A DNA stretch of 64,000 nucleotides, taken from an uncultured Kiloniellaceae bacterium (GTDB lineage Bacteria; Pseudomonadota; Alphaproteobacteria; Kiloniellales; Kiloniellaceae). The notes under the pieces are model-generated. The model searched no databases. It was not told where the DNA came from and saw only the letters and a list, made by a program, of their open reading frames with translations. The DNA lies in assembly GCA_947493695.1 (NCBI GenBank), contig CANLSF010000001.1:1302001-1366000 (forward strand), given 5' to 3'. This document shows, piece after piece, positions 20,391 to 30,678 of the stretch; within the stretch, counting starts at the first letter, position 1; every line of letters starts with the position of its first letter. The position numbers and the translations under genes were made by a program.

Positions 20391-21011
20391 ATGAAAGCGT
20401 TATTTATCGGCTTATCGGCTTTAGCCCTCTTCGGGTTCGCCGGTTCTGCTCAGGCACAATTCTATCTTGGCGCGCAAGGTGGCGTCTCAATCCAGGATGA
20501 AGGAGACGCAGAAGAAGGCAACGTTGATGGCGAAATCGACTTCTCGGAAGGCTTTGCGATCGGAGCCGTAGGGGGATATCGCTTCGGACTCAACGATAAC
20601 CTTTCCCTCGATGTCGAGGGTGAGGTCACGTATCGCGACAATGACGTAGATGATATCACGGTTTCTGGCGTCGATCTCGACGCAGATGGGGATCTGACCT
20701 CATTCGCTTTCATGGCGAACGGTTGGTTGAATTGGCACGTAGGATCCGGCTTTTCACCTTATGTCGGTGGCGGAGTTGGCGTTCTTCATGTTGAGCTCGA
20801 AGATCTGGATGTTGTTGGTCTCAATCTCGATGATGATAGCGATACGGTTATTGCGGGACAGCTTGGTGCCGGCGTGGCCTATGCGGTTACGGAAAACGTT
20901 GAGCTTTCACTCGACTATCGGTTTTTAATCGCTGACGACGCCGACTTTAACGGTACTGAGACAGAGATTGAGAATCATTCGGTTCTGCTCGGATTCAAGT
21001 ACCTCTTTTAA
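20391..21011 (+). CDS. Outer-membrane beta-barrel protein
   Basis: MKALFIGLSALALFGFAGSAQAQFYLGAQGG signal peptide; alternating barrel pattern; terminal LLGFKYLF. Confidence 0.85.
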   Translation: MKALFIGLSALALFGFAGSAQAQFYLGAQGGVSIQDEGDAEEGNVDGEIDFSEGFAIGAVGGYRFGLNDNLSLDVEGEVTYRDNDVDDITVSGVDLDADGDLTSFAFMANGWLNWHVGSGFSPYVGGGVGVLHVELEDLDVVGLNLDDDSDTVIAGQLGAGVAYAVTENVELSLDYRFLIADDADFNGTETEIENHSVLLGFKYLF

Positions 21012-21218
21012 AGGGGATCGTATTCCGAAGTGTAAAACGGAGTTCAGAACTCTCGTTTGAGGTCTGGGCTCAGTTTTTAGACCTTCGTTCCCGCTGGCCT
21101 CGCACTAGAGGAATTGGGCACGGATCTATTGGACTTCTCGTTCAACAGATCCGTGCCCGAAGTATTTCAGGGTGTTGTTGGGCTGTGCGCTCATACGGGC
21201 TATGGTCTACCGTCTGGA

Positions 21219-22385
21219 TTAACTCCCGACTGCCCAGTCCGCCAGCTTCTTCATGAAAGCTTCGCACTGCTCGACCTGTGCGATATCGATGAATTCGTTC
21301 GGCTGGTGCGCCTGGTCGATTGAACCTGGACCGCACATAACAGTCGAAATACCAATTTCCTGAAACAAACCGCCTTCCGTGGCGAAGGAGACGACTTCAC
21401 TGGCGTTGAGGCCGGTCAGCAGACGCACGAGCTGCTCGGCAGCGCCGTCGTCTTCGGGCATGAGGGCAGGCACGCTGGAGCGGAGTTTCGTCTCGATCCG
21501 GGCATCGGGCGCAAACTCGCGCAGTTTTGGCAAAACGGTTTCTGCGACAAAATCTTCGTAACTGGCCAGAATCGCGGCCGGGTCATCGCCCGGCAGAGTT
21601 CGGTGTTCCCAGAAGAAATTGCAGTTCTGTGCAATAATGTTCTGGGCGGTCCCGCCGTTGATCACACCAACGTTGAAGGTGGTGTACGGCGGCTCGTAGC
21701 CTGAATCCGGCACGGCATTGGCACGTTTGGCTTCGGCCATCTTCCGGATGAAATCGATCAGCATGGAGGCTGCGAAGATCGCATTGCCGCCGCGGTGCGG
21801 TTGACTCGAATGCGCCGCTTGCCCTGTGATCTGAGTTTCGTAGACCGCGATCCCCTTGTGACCATTGACGATCCGCATGGATGTAGGCTCGCCGATGATC
21901 ACCATTGCGGGGCGCGGCAGGTTGGCTTTGAGATCGGCAATCAGACTACGGACACCCAGGCACCCGACTTCCTCGTCGTAGGAAAGCGCCAGATGGATCG
22001 GTTTTTTGAGCGACCGGGACAGAAAGTCGGGGACTAGTGCGAGGGCTGCCGCGCTGAAGGACTTCATGTCGGAGGTGCCGCGCCCAAAAAGCTGCCCGTC
22101 TTTCTCGACCACGGTAAAGGGATCGCTGGCCCATTCCTGTCCGGCAACCGGCACTACGTCGGTATGTCCGGAAAGGACGACACCACCCTCGATTTCCGGA
22201 CCAATCGTTGCGAAGAGATTCGCCTTGCTGCCGTCTTCGTTGCTGGTCCGTCGGGTGGCGACCCCGTAGCTCTGCAGATAATCATCAACAAAATCGATCA
22301 GGGCGATGTTCGAGAGCGCGGAAGTGGTATCGAACGCGATCAGGCGATCGATCATTTCGCGCGTGGTGAAGGTTTCTCGTGCCAT
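21219..22385 (-). CDS. argE: Acetylornithine deacetylase (M20 family)
   Basis: LSGHTDVVPVAGQEW, FGRGTSDMKSF, YDEEVGCLG, HSSQPHRGGNAI. Start at 22385 preferred. Confidence 0.88.
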   Translation of the reverse strand: MARETFTTREMIDRLIAFDTTSALSNIALIDFVDDYLQSYGVATRRTSNEDGSKANLFATIGPEIEGGVVLSGHTDVVPVAGQEWASDPFTVVEKDGQLFGRGTSDMKSFSAAALALVPDFLSRSLKKPIHLALSYDEEVGCLGVRSLIADLKANLPRPAMVIIGEPTSMRIVNGHKGIAVYETQITGQAAHSSQPHRGGNAIFAASMLIDFIRKMAEAKRANAVPDSGYEPPYTTFNVGVINGGTAQNIIAQNCNFFWEHRTLPGDDPAAILASYEDFVAETVLPKLREFAPDARIETKLRSSVPALMPEDDGAAEQLVRLLTGLNASEVVSFATEGGLFQEIGISTVMCGPGSIDQAHQPNEFIDIAQVEQCEAFMKKLADWAVGS

Positions 22386-22414
22386 GATTTGACCTATTGC
22401 AATGAGTTGAGGAA

Positions 22415-23857
22415 TTATCCCCGCCAGAACGCCGGGGTGAGAAGGACCAATACGGTAAAGAGTTCCAGACGTCCGAGCAGCATTCCTGCGCTCATCAGCC
22501 ATTTTGCGCCGTCGGGAAGCGGCGCAAAGGTGCCTGAGGGCCCGATAACTTCACCAAAGCCGGGGCCGACATTGGCGATCGCGGTTGCTGCGCCCGACAT
22601 GGCGGTGATGTAGTCGAGGCCGAACATCGACAAGCCGATGGCCAGCAGCGCAAAGCTGACGGCGAAGAGGAAAAAGAAACCCATGACGGATTCTGCGACA
22701 CCTTCAGCAAGGGGCTTCCTGTTGTAGTAGGGGAAGAAGATGCCATGCGGCTGCATCAGACGGTGCAGCTGCGTCTTTGCGGTCGCGTAGAGCACCTGGA
22801 AACGGAAAATCTTGATCCCACAGGTGGTTGAACCGGCGCAGCCACCAATGCACATCAGCATGAAGAAGAGAATGACAACGAACCCGCCCCATTGTCCGAA
22901 ATCGGCGGTCGAATAACCTGTGCCCGTGATGATCGAGATCACGTTAAAGGTGCTGTAGCGCAGGGCTGCCGGAATATCCATGATGCCCTGGGCAACGACC
23001 CAGGCTGCTGTGGCCAGGATCGCCAGCACGACCAGGGCAATCAGACCGCGCACCTGACTGTCGTTGATCAGGGAGCGGAAGTTCCCGCGTACGGCACGCA
23101 AGTAGAGTACGAAGGGCAGGCTGCCCAAGATCATGAAGAGGCTAATCGACCAGTCGACCGCACTGCTGTCGAACTGCCCGACCGAGGCGTCGTAGGTCGA
23201 AAAGCCGCCGGTGGCGATTGAGGTCATGGCGTGCGCAATGGCGTCGAAGCCCGAAAGGCCCAGGCTCCAGAGCAGAATGGCGGCAAAGACTGTGAGCGAA
23301 ACGTAGACAATCGAGATTTCCGCGGCGATCTGGGCCGCCTTGGGCAGAACCTTATCCGTATCGAAGGCTTCCACACGGAACATCTGCATACCACCGACCT
23401 GCAGGATCGGCAGGATCGCGACCGCCATGACAATGATACCGATACCGCCTAGCCACTGAAGGATCGAGCGCCAGAGAAGAATGCCCGGCGGCGCGTTATC
23501 GAGACCGACGATGACCGTTGAGCCGGTCGTCGTGACACCGGACATGGATTCGAAGAAAGCGTCGGTGAAACTCATGTTGAGTTCGCTGAACGCAAAGGGC
23601 AGCGCGCCGACTGTCGCAATCATCAACCAGGAGAGGTTGGTCATCACGAAAGCCTGCCGCAGGGTAAAGGTCAGCAAACCCGAGCGGGTTGTGAGCACCA
23701 TGGAAACGCTAAGGAAGAGCGCGATGCCGGAAGAGGCTGCGAAGACCTGCCAGTCGGAATGGCCTGAGGCAGCATCGACGACCGCCGGAATCATCATGGC
23801 GACGGCCAGAACCGAGAGGAGAATGCCAGCGACGAAAACGACTGGACGTAGCTCCAT
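22415..23857 (-). CDS. TrkH-family potassium uptake protein
   Basis: SGVTTTGSTVI, SIATGGFSTYDASVGQF, GGCAGSTTCGIKIFR filter repeats. Confidence 0.92.
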   Translation of the reverse strand: MELRPVVFVAGILLSVLAVAMMIPAVVDAASGHSDWQVFAASSGIALFLSVSMVLTTRSGLLTFTLRQAFVMTNLSWLMIATVGALPFAFSELNMSFTDAFFESMSGVTTTGSTVIVGLDNAPPGILLWRSILQWLGGIGIIVMAVAILPILQVGGMQMFRVEAFDTDKVLPKAAQIAAEISIVYVSLTVFAAILLWSLGLSGFDAIAHAMTSIATGGFSTYDASVGQFDSSAVDWSISLFMILGSLPFVLYLRAVRGNFRSLINDSQVRGLIALVVLAILATAAWVVAQGIMDIPAALRYSTFNVISIITGTGYSTADFGQWGGFVVILFFMLMCIGGCAGSTTCGIKIFRFQVLYATAKTQLHRLMQPHGIFFPYYNRKPLAEGVAESVMGFFFLFAVSFALLAIGLSMFGLDYITAMSGAATAIANVGPGFGEVIGPSGTFAPLPDGAKWLMSAGMLLGRLELFTVLVLLTPAFWRG

Positions 23858-24022
23858 TAGCAATGGACTCCGGATGCTACCGGGCGAAGGGCTCCAGTCA
23901 GCACAAGGCAGCCCGACAGCCATTGCGCTGAAAGGCCGGTTACTTGGTCGTCGGTTGCTGTCATCGTGCGATTCGTCACAGTGGAGCCATTACGCGCATT
24001 TGATAACCGAAACTCAAGTGTT

Positions 24023-24661
24023 TCAGGAAGACCTTGTTTGCGGCGAACCCACCAGTGCCAGAAATTCCCGGCGTGTTGAAGCGTTGCTGCGGAACAATCC
24101 TAGCATGCGGCTGGTGACCATGGTCACGCCCGTTTTGTTGACGCCACGGGTTGTCATGCATTGATGGGCTGCCTCAATCACGACCGCAACCCCCTTGGGT
24201 TTCAGGACATCGTTGATGGAGTTGGCAATCTGGGCGGTCATCTTTTCCTGAATTTGCAGACGACGAGCATAGGCTTCGACGATACGCGCCAGTTTGCTGA
24301 TTCCAACGACCCGGTTGTCGGGCATGTAGGCAACGTGTGCCTTACCGATGATTGGCGCCATATGATGCTCGCAGTGTGAGACGAAGCTGATATCGCGCAG
24401 CAGTACGATCTCGTCATAGCCTTCGACTTCCTCGAAAGTTCTCTGCAGGACTTCATCGGGATCGACGTCGTACCCGCCGAAAAACTCATCGTAGGACCGC
24501 ACAACGCGGTCGGGCGTTGCCAGAAGGCCCTCGCGGTTCGGGTCATCACCGGCCCAGCGCAAAAGAGTTTTTACGGCTTCCAGTGCTTCGTCGCGCGATG
24601 GCTTGTCTGTTGAAGTCTGTCCGGACTGACTGGACGCTAATGATGAAGGGTCTGTGTTCAC
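24023..24661 (-). CDS. folE: GTP cyclohydrolase I
   Basis: [62 protein letters not shown] start at 24661 with upstream GGAG preferred. Confidence 0.95.
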   Translation of the reverse strand: MNTDPSSLASSQSGQTSTDKPSRDEALEAVKTLLRWAGDDPNREGLLATPDRVVRSYDEFFGGYDVDPDEVLQRTFEEVEGYDEIVLLRDISFVSHCEHHMAPIIGKAHVAYMPDNRVVGISKLARIVEAYARRLQIQEKMTAQIANSINDVLKPKGVAVVIEAAHQCMTTRGVNKTGVTMVTSRMLGLFRSNASTRREFLALVGSPQTRSS

Positions 24662-24844
24662 GTTCGAAGCTCCATGTTGCTGCGGATCTCTCTTGCAGTG
24701 GTTCGGCAATGAAGTGGATGCAAGTCCGCAACAGGCAAGGGGGTGGATGCAAAGAGTTAGCCGGTGTTGGTCCCAGGGTCTGGTGTGTCGCAGATGCTGC
24801 CGGTAGAGCGCAAATTTCTGCTACGGCGGCCTGATGACCGGCGG

Positions 24845-25237
24845 TCAGTTTAACTGTACGGCTTGATGTGGGCTGTCCAGTGAGAAGGCAGGAACCTCTA
24901 TATCAAAGCGTTCGCCATTCGCGCACTCCATCTCATAGGAGCCGACCATGATGCCGGAAGGAGTCGAAAGAGGTGTCCCGCTTGCATATTCGTAGGTTTC
25001 GCCGGGATTAAGCTGCGGCTGCTCGCCGACGACACCCGCCCCGCGAACCTCCTGGACCCGCCCCAGCGAATCTGTGATGCGCCAATAACGGTTCAAAAGC
25101 TGAACGACTTCGTTTCCCGTGTTTTCGATATGCACCTGATAGGCCCAGACGAAGTGGCTGTCGGAAGGCGAGGACTGCTCTTCCAGATAGACTGGTTTGA
25201 CCGTGACGCGGATGCCGCGTGTTGTCGCGGAATACAT
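24845..25237 (-). CDS. apaG: ApaG protein
   Basis: [60 protein letters not shown]. Confidence 0.93.
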   Translation of the reverse strand: MYSATTRGIRVTVKPVYLEEQSSPSDSHFVWAYQVHIENTGNEVVQLLNRYWRITDSLGRVQEVRGAGVVGEQPQLNPGETYEYASGTPLSTPSGIMVGSYEMECANGERFDIEVPAFSLDSPHQAVQLN

Positions 25238-25399
25238 GGTCTGTGGAACTCCTTACCTGGCTGTCACACCTGCAGGCCCTTTCGGTCCTGCCAGGGTCTG
25301 ACGTTTTTCTCCAAGTGAAAGAAAAATCATCGGACTCTGTCGCATGTGAATTCGATCTAGCAGCTTGGCGGACCTTAGTATATCGCGACTTACGATCAA

Positions 25400-25437
25400 G
25401 CAAAATAAGAACGGCGCCGCTTGCGCGACGCCGTTCT
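25400..25437 (-). terminator. Intrinsic terminator downstream of OmpA-like gene
   Basis: Arms agaacggcg (25408-25416) / cgccgttct (25429-25437) with inner cgc-ttgc-gcg; minus-strand T-rich tail (tattttg). Confidence 0.75.
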
Positions 25438-25485
25438 CTTGAATCCACCCGGAAGTTTAGTCCCGGTTTGAGACTCTTTGCCTGG

Positions 25486-26367
25486 TTACTGGATGATAAC
25501 TTCAACCCGGCGATTGGCCTGTTCACGGACACCGTCTGCGGTCGGAACGGCAGACTCTGCCTCGCCACGTCCGCCAACCGAGATCGCGTCTGGTGCAACA
25601 CCCCGGTCAATCAGAGCGGCACGAACCGCATCTGCGCGCTGGAGTGAAAGGTCAATGTTGTACTCTTCAGAGCCTGCACGGTCTGCGTGACCGGTAACCG
25701 CAAACTCTGCATCGTCCAGTCCACTGGCCGTTGAGACTGCGTCATCAAGCTTGCTGAAGTCGCCACCGCGAACACTGGAGCTGTCGAAATCGAACAGCAG
25801 TACGAAAGGCTTCGGTGCTGCGCTCGAGATGACTGGTGCCGGTGCCGGTGCTGCGGCTGCAGGCGCCGGAGCAGGCTTGGCTTCCAGTTCGGCGAGGGCT
25901 GCGTAGAACTCATCACGGCAGGCCGCAATATGGTCCGGCTGGTGGTTTTCTTCCTGCTGCTCAATCCAGCAGTCGAAGCGACCCTGTGCATGAGCTGCCC
26001 GCTCGGGCTTGTTCTCACGACCACCGGCATCCAGAGCTGTAACGAGGCGCGCACGTGCGTCAGTCAGCTCACCAACCTTATCGGCCGGCAGGTGCCATGC
26101 AGAGATTTCTTCAGGAAGCACGACTTCGCCGCCTGCAGCCCGGAGGCCTTTTTGCGAGAAATAACCAGCGTCCTGCCAGTCATACATTTCGTCGGCTTCG
26201 AACAAAGTGATCTGGCGATACTCTTCGGTCAGAGCCTGTGTAAAGGCGGTGCCGCCCGAAGCATTGGCGTTGCGCATATTTTCAATGTCGTATCCAACAC
26301 CGAAGCCAGCACAGCCGCTTAAGAGGGTTAAAGCGGCGAGAGCGCCAAGTAATTTAGTAGGGAACAT
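25486..26367 (-). CDS. OmpA-family lipoprotein
   Basis: Lipobox LLSGCAGF; C-terminal VTGHADRAGSEEYNIDLSLQRADAVRAALIDRGV OmpA peptidoglycan-binding motif. Confidence 0.9.
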   Translation of the reverse strand: MFPTKLLGALAALTLLSGCAGFGVGYDIENMRNANASGGTAFTQALTEEYRQITLFEADEMYDWQDAGYFSQKGLRAAGGEVVLPEEISAWHLPADKVGELTDARARLVTALDAGGRENKPERAAHAQGRFDCWIEQQEENHQPDHIAACRDEFYAALAELEAKPAPAPAAAAPAPAPVISSAAPKPFVLLFDFDSSSVRGGDFSKLDDAVSTASGLDDAEFAVTGHADRAGSEEYNIDLSLQRADAVRAALIDRGVAPDAISVGGRGEAESAVPTADGVREQANRRVEVIIQ

Positions 26368-26564
26368 ATTCACACTCTCCTTAACGGTGGCTCAATATGG
26401 CGCACCGAATATAAAACGACGTAATTCTGATCCGGATCTGTACGACTTAGCAATGCGGGTTACTACGGACTTGATATTGATTTGGCGACAGTTTAGGTGC
26501 GCCGACTCTTACTGTCAAAACTGTTAGATCACAAATACCCACGCTTGTTTCCGATCCTATCGCG

Positions 26565-27335
26565 TTACAGTGACAATTTTTTTATTATCCCGACTTCTCT
26601 GTGTTCACGTGTGGATATTTCATGATTTTTTTGCGGCGTTCGAGAGGCGGAAGGATTATCAACCATAGCAGGCTGAACTTCAATAACCCTTTCACCCGTC
26701 GCCGTTGCGTCCTCGGGGTCATGGGTGACCAGCAGGGTAGGTAAACCCTCGGCACGTGCATGATCAAAGACAAAACGCCGCACGCGCTCACGCAGATGCA
26801 CGTCCAGCTTGGAAAAGGGCTCGTCCAGAAGCAGAGCGCGGGGTTCGGAGAGTAGCGTCCTCATGAGTGCGACCCGGGCACGCTGCCCTCCGGAGAGAGT
26901 TGCCGGGTCGCGGCGCGCAAAGCCTTCCAGGTCGGCTTCTGCAAGCGCTCGCTCGATACGTGCGTTGCGTTCCTGTTTGTCTTTAATCCGCTGAGGCAGT
27001 CCAAAGGCAAGGTTCTCACCTACTGAAAGGTGTGGAAACAGCAAATCGTCCTGGAAAAGAATCCCAGCACGGCGCCGTTCGGGCGGGAATCCGGTCATAT
27101 CCTGACCGTTGATAAATATTTTTCCTGAAGTGTCGAAACTCGGCTCCAAAGTACCGCAAACGTAGGCCAGAATGCTGGATTTTCCCGATCCGCTCGGTCC
27201 CATGAGGGTCACAATCTCTCCGCCGGCGACGTCTAGATCGAGCGGCGCGATCAGAGCGCGGCCCGCGATTCCCAGGCTTACACCACGAAGTGCCAGGCTG
27301 TTTCGCGATTCGTTTCGCTCATTTGACTGACTCAC
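26565..27335 (-). CDS. ABC transporter ATP-binding protein, YnjD-like
   Basis: GPSGSGKSS Walker A, LSGGQRARVALMRTL signature, ALLLDEPF Walker B; GTG start overlaps permease stop. ORF track start 27644 looks over-extended. Confidence 0.88.
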   Translation of the reverse strand: MSQSNERNESRNSLALRGVSLGIAGRALIAPLDLDVAGGEIVTLMGPSGSGKSSILAYVCGTLEPSFDTSGKIFINGQDMTGFPPERRRAGILFQDDLLFPHLSVGENLAFGLPQRIKDKQERNARIERALAEADLEGFARRDPATLSGGQRARVALMRTLLSEPRALLLDEPFSKLDVHLRERVRRFVFDHARAEGLPTLLVTHDPEDATATGERVIEVQPAMVDNPSASRTPQKNHEISTREHREVGIIKKLSL

Positions 27336-29038
27336 GCGATTCCTCTCAAGCCGCGCCGATGGCGGTAAAGCAGTGCCGGTATTCCTATGGCCAGGCCGAA
27401 CGCGATCATTGGCAAGAGCGCCTGAAGTAAGGCAAAAACGCCCGCGACCCGGCGATTCGCGCCGGCCGCCAGGCTGACGGCTTCGGTGGTAAGAGTGACA
27501 TATCGTCCACCGCCTGCAAACAGGGTCGGGAGATACTGGGCAACGCTGACCGCGAATCCGATTGCCATGGCGTAGAGAATGGGCCTGAGCAGCATCGGCA
27601 ATTTCACCCGCCAGAAGACCCGGCCTGGGGAAGCGCCAAGGCACAGGGCGCTGCGGACATAGCGTTCGTCCAAATTACGGTATGAGTCCGATAGTGATAG
27701 AAACACGTATGGCAGAACGAAGAGCAGGTGCGTCCAGACCAGAGCCCACCAGGTCCCGTCCAGATTCAGGTGCACAGCCAGAACCTGAGTTCCGAAGAGG
27801 AAACCGATCTGCGGCACCAAGAGAGGTGCATAGAGCAGCCAGATACCACGTCCATTGCTCGATACACTTTGTCTGCGCTCATTCTCGAGGCAGGCAACGA
27901 CAAGTGTCGTTGCGATGGCCGCCGCCGCCAGCCCTATGGTCATGGTGTTCAAGCCGGCAGTCAGAATAGAGCTTCCCTGGCGCATCCAGCTTTCCAGTGA
28001 AACCACGCTTGGAAGCACATCGGGGTATCGCCAGCGTCTGGCGAAGGACCAGATGGCCATGCCCAGAATGCTCAGAGCTCCCAGTCCACAAACGCTTGAA
28101 GCTGCGAGGCCAAATACCGGTGCAAGCGCGCGGCCGCCGTATCCGCGCTGGCCGTCGGTCAGCCAAGACCGTGTGAGGCGGGCGATGATGATTTCGAGGA
28201 GTCTCCAACCTCCAATTGCTGCTGCGACGATGCCAAATTGCAGACTGGCACAGGCGGCTGCGACAAACCGCATGCTCAGATCCGGATCGTTGAACCAGCG
28301 TAAGACCAGCACGGCGAGCGGTGGCGGCGTTGTCGGGGCGAGAATCAGCGCCATGTCGACGACGGACAATGAGAAGGCGAGAACGGCGTATATAGGCAAA
28401 CGAATCTGGGGATAAATCGCCGGCAGGACGACTTTTATCCAGGCTGTCACAGGTCCGTATCCGAGCGAACGCGCAATGGCCAGACGGCGGTCCGCATGTG
28501 TCTGGTGCAGCGCCGCGAGGGTCATAAGGAAAAGGAACGGCATTTCCTTGATCACGAGCCCCAAAGTCAATGCGAAGCCGTAAGGGTCCTGCACGCTGGC
28601 AATATCCGGAGGGGTTGTCCAACCTGTTGCCCAGGGTGAGAAAAGCCGAACCAACCAGCCGCTTGGAGCGATCAAAAAGGCGAGGCCGATAGCGACCGCG
28701 ACGTGGGGGACGGCCAGCAGAGGCGCGATAAGGCGGCGTAGAGCCTGGAAGGATTTGCGCTCACTGCAGCATGCGACGAAGCCAATGACCAGGACCAGAG
28801 ACAGGAAGGTCGAGAGGATGCCGGAAGTCAGGGTCAGTCTGAGGGCTGAGCCCAAGCCGGGATAGGCGAAGAGTTCGCGCCAGCCGGCGAGGCTGAACTC
28901 ATGTCCTCCCAGCGCAGGAAAAATGCCAACCGCAGGCAGCCAGGTGCCGATCAGGCCGGCGACAATCGGCGCCAAAAACAGCAGCATCGTGAAACCAGGC
29001 GCGTACCGAAGAATTTCAATTCGCCGAAATCTGCTCAC
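27332..29038 (-). CDS. ABC transporter permease, fused two-half, YnjC-like
   Basis: Multi-TM protein with two binding-protein-dependent permease motifs (EMPFLFLMTLAALHQTHADRRLAIARSLGYG; ALCLGASPGRVFWRVKLPMLLRPI). Confidence 0.85.
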   Translation of the reverse strand: MSRFRRIEILRYAPGFTMLLFLAPIVAGLIGTWLPAVGIFPALGGHEFSLAGWRELFAYPGLGSALRLTLTSGILSTFLSLVLVIGFVACCSERKSFQALRRLIAPLLAVPHVAVAIGLAFLIAPSGWLVRLFSPWATGWTTPPDIASVQDPYGFALTLGLVIKEMPFLFLMTLAALHQTHADRRLAIARSLGYGPVTAWIKVVLPAIYPQIRLPIYAVLAFSLSVVDMALILAPTTPPPLAVLVLRWFNDPDLSMRFVAAACASLQFGIVAAAIGGWRLLEIIIARLTRSWLTDGQRGYGGRALAPVFGLAASSVCGLGALSILGMAIWSFARRWRYPDVLPSVVSLESWMRQGSSILTAGLNTMTIGLAAAAIATTLVVACLENERRQSVSSNGRGIWLLYAPLLVPQIGFLFGTQVLAVHLNLDGTWWALVWTHLLFVLPYVFLSLSDSYRNLDERYVRSALCLGASPGRVFWRVKLPMLLRPILYAMAIGFAVSVAQYLPTLFAGGGRYVTLTTEAVSLAAGANRRVAGVFALLQALLPMIAFGLAIGIPALLYRHRRGLRGIA

Positions 29039-29126
29039 GCGCTTTCACCCGGATACAACAGAACTTGATGGGGCGTAGTCCCGAATATATCGCAATTTTG
29101 CTGATTCGTTGACTTGAACCGCCAGA

Positions 29127-30347
29127 TCAGCGGCTGTAACGCTCTTGCCATTCTGCCTCAATCCTGGTCATCCAGGCCGGATGCGGTTCCAGCAAGGTTG
29201 CGCCCAGTTCTTCGGGCGTAAGCGTGGCGGCGCCGCGCGGCAGATCATTGAAGCGTTGTTGGTCTGTTTTGGAGAGCTTCGACATCGCCAGAACGGTATC
29301 GTCGCCCCACACGGTTTCATTCTGCTTTTCGGCCTGGGCTTCCGGGCTCATCAGGAAGTCGGCAACCACCATGGCCGCGGCTTTGGCAGAGGCATTAAAG
29401 GGAATGGCAACAAAGTGCGTGTTGCCGATCGTTCCCTCTTCAAGCACGAAAACCCTTGCGGATCCCGGGAGCAGGTCGGTCGCGATCAGCGAAGAAGCTT
29501 CAGACGGATAAAACGAGATGTGGATATCGACCTCGCCGTCATCGAGCAGTTGCCGCTGTGCCGGGCCGTTTGCCGGGAAGAGCTCACCCTTGCGCCACAA
29601 GTGGGGGTGCAGGGCATCGAGGTAATCCCAAAGTGGCGCGGTCACTTCGGCGAAACGCTCTTCGCTCGTGAAGGGTTTTTGCAACTCGTCCCGGTCCTGG
29701 GCCAATTCAATCAGAACCTGCTTCAGGAAGGTCGAACCAATGAAGTCCGGCGGGGTCGGGTAGGTAAAGCGGCCTGGGTTGGCCTCCGCCCATTTCAGAA
29801 AGCCGGGAATGGAGCGCGGTGTCGTCTCGACACGTGCGCTGTCGTAAATGAAGTTGATCTTGGCCATGCCCCAGGGGGCTTCCAGGCCTTCGACCGGAAC
29901 GGTGAAGTCCACGCGTGTGCTCGGCTTATGCTCGACATCAACCCCTGCGAAATTGGGAAGCGTCTCACTGAAGGGACCATGCAACAGGCCGTTTTCCTTC
30001 ATGGCCGCGAAATTTTCACCGTTGATCCAGATGAGGTCGATCGAACCACCGTTTGTGCGACCAGCGGCTTTTTCGGCCAGAACCCGGGAAACCGCATCCG
30101 CTGTGTCCGAGAGTTTGACGTGGTTCAGGCTGATGCCGTATTCATCCCAGACGCGTTTTCCCACCCAGGCGATGTAGGCATTGATGCGTTCGTCGCCGCC
30201 CCAGGCGTTCCAGTAGACCTTTTGGCCTCGCGCCTCGGCCAGTGTGTCATCCCAGTTCTGGCTTTGAGCCTGACTCGCGCCGGCGGCGCCAAGCAGGCAA
30301 ACAATGCCGACAAAAATCTGACGAATTCCGGATTGAATACTGCTCAT
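29127..30347 (-). CDS. ABC transporter substrate-binding protein, YnjB-like
   Basis: Signal peptide; GQKVYWNAWGGDERINAYIAWVGKRV, GSIDLIWINGENFAAMKENGLLHGPF, APWGMAKINFIYDSARV. Start at 30347 preferred. Confidence 0.85.
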   Translation of the reverse strand: MSSIQSGIRQIFVGIVCLLGAAGASQAQSQNWDDTLAEARGQKVYWNAWGGDERINAYIAWVGKRVWDEYGISLNHVKLSDTADAVSRVLAEKAAGRTNGGSIDLIWINGENFAAMKENGLLHGPFSETLPNFAGVDVEHKPSTRVDFTVPVEGLEAPWGMAKINFIYDSARVETTPRSIPGFLKWAEANPGRFTYPTPPDFIGSTFLKQVLIELAQDRDELQKPFTSEERFAEVTAPLWDYLDALHPHLWRKGELFPANGPAQRQLLDDGEVDIHISFYPSEASSLIATDLLPGSARVFVLEEGTIGNTHFVAIPFNASAKAAAMVVADFLMSPEAQAEKQNETVWGDDTVLAMSKLSKTDQQRFNDLPRGAATLTPEELGATLLEPHPAWMTRIEAEWQERYSR

Positions 30348-30575
30348 TATTGCTTCTTTTCTCTGGCTTCGGGGCGGATTCTCTGGCTTCAGAGTATGAG
30401 GCAACCTAGCTTGCGCGCCCGACAATGTCAGTAGTTAGAAATCTACACTCACGCGGCTTTTATCAAAGGTGTTCCGCTTGAATTTAGTATCTCAAGGCTG
30501 AGTACAGCCGCAGGTACGCCCTCGGTCCAGTGCCATTGCATCCAACCGGTCCTTCGCTTATACAAAAAGCCGGTC

Positions 30576-30649
30576 GCGGGCGTAGCTCAATGGTAGAGCA
30601 GAAGCTTCCCAAGCTTACGACGAGGGTTCGATTCCCTTCGCCCGCTCCA
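30576..30649 (+). tRNA. tRNA-Gly (anticodon CCC), CCA encoded
   Basis: Cloverleaf by eye: GCGGGCG acceptor pairs CGCCCGC; D-arm GCTCAATGGTAGAGC; anticodon loop TTCCCAA; T-arm AGGGTTCGATTCCCT; ends TCCA. Confidence 0.93.
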
Positions 30650-30678
30650 AGTTCCTGAGATCCTTCAGAATTTCTTGA

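Noticed and set aside
29145-30434. 429-aa plus-strand ORF
   Set aside because: Antisense to the YnjB-like binding protein, which has a clear signal peptide and family motifs.
30348-30575. Possible TPP riboswitch upstream of YnjB-like gene
   Set aside because: Some CTGAG-like words are present (ggctgagtac) but on the plus strand, opposite to the gene, and no complete thi-box was found.
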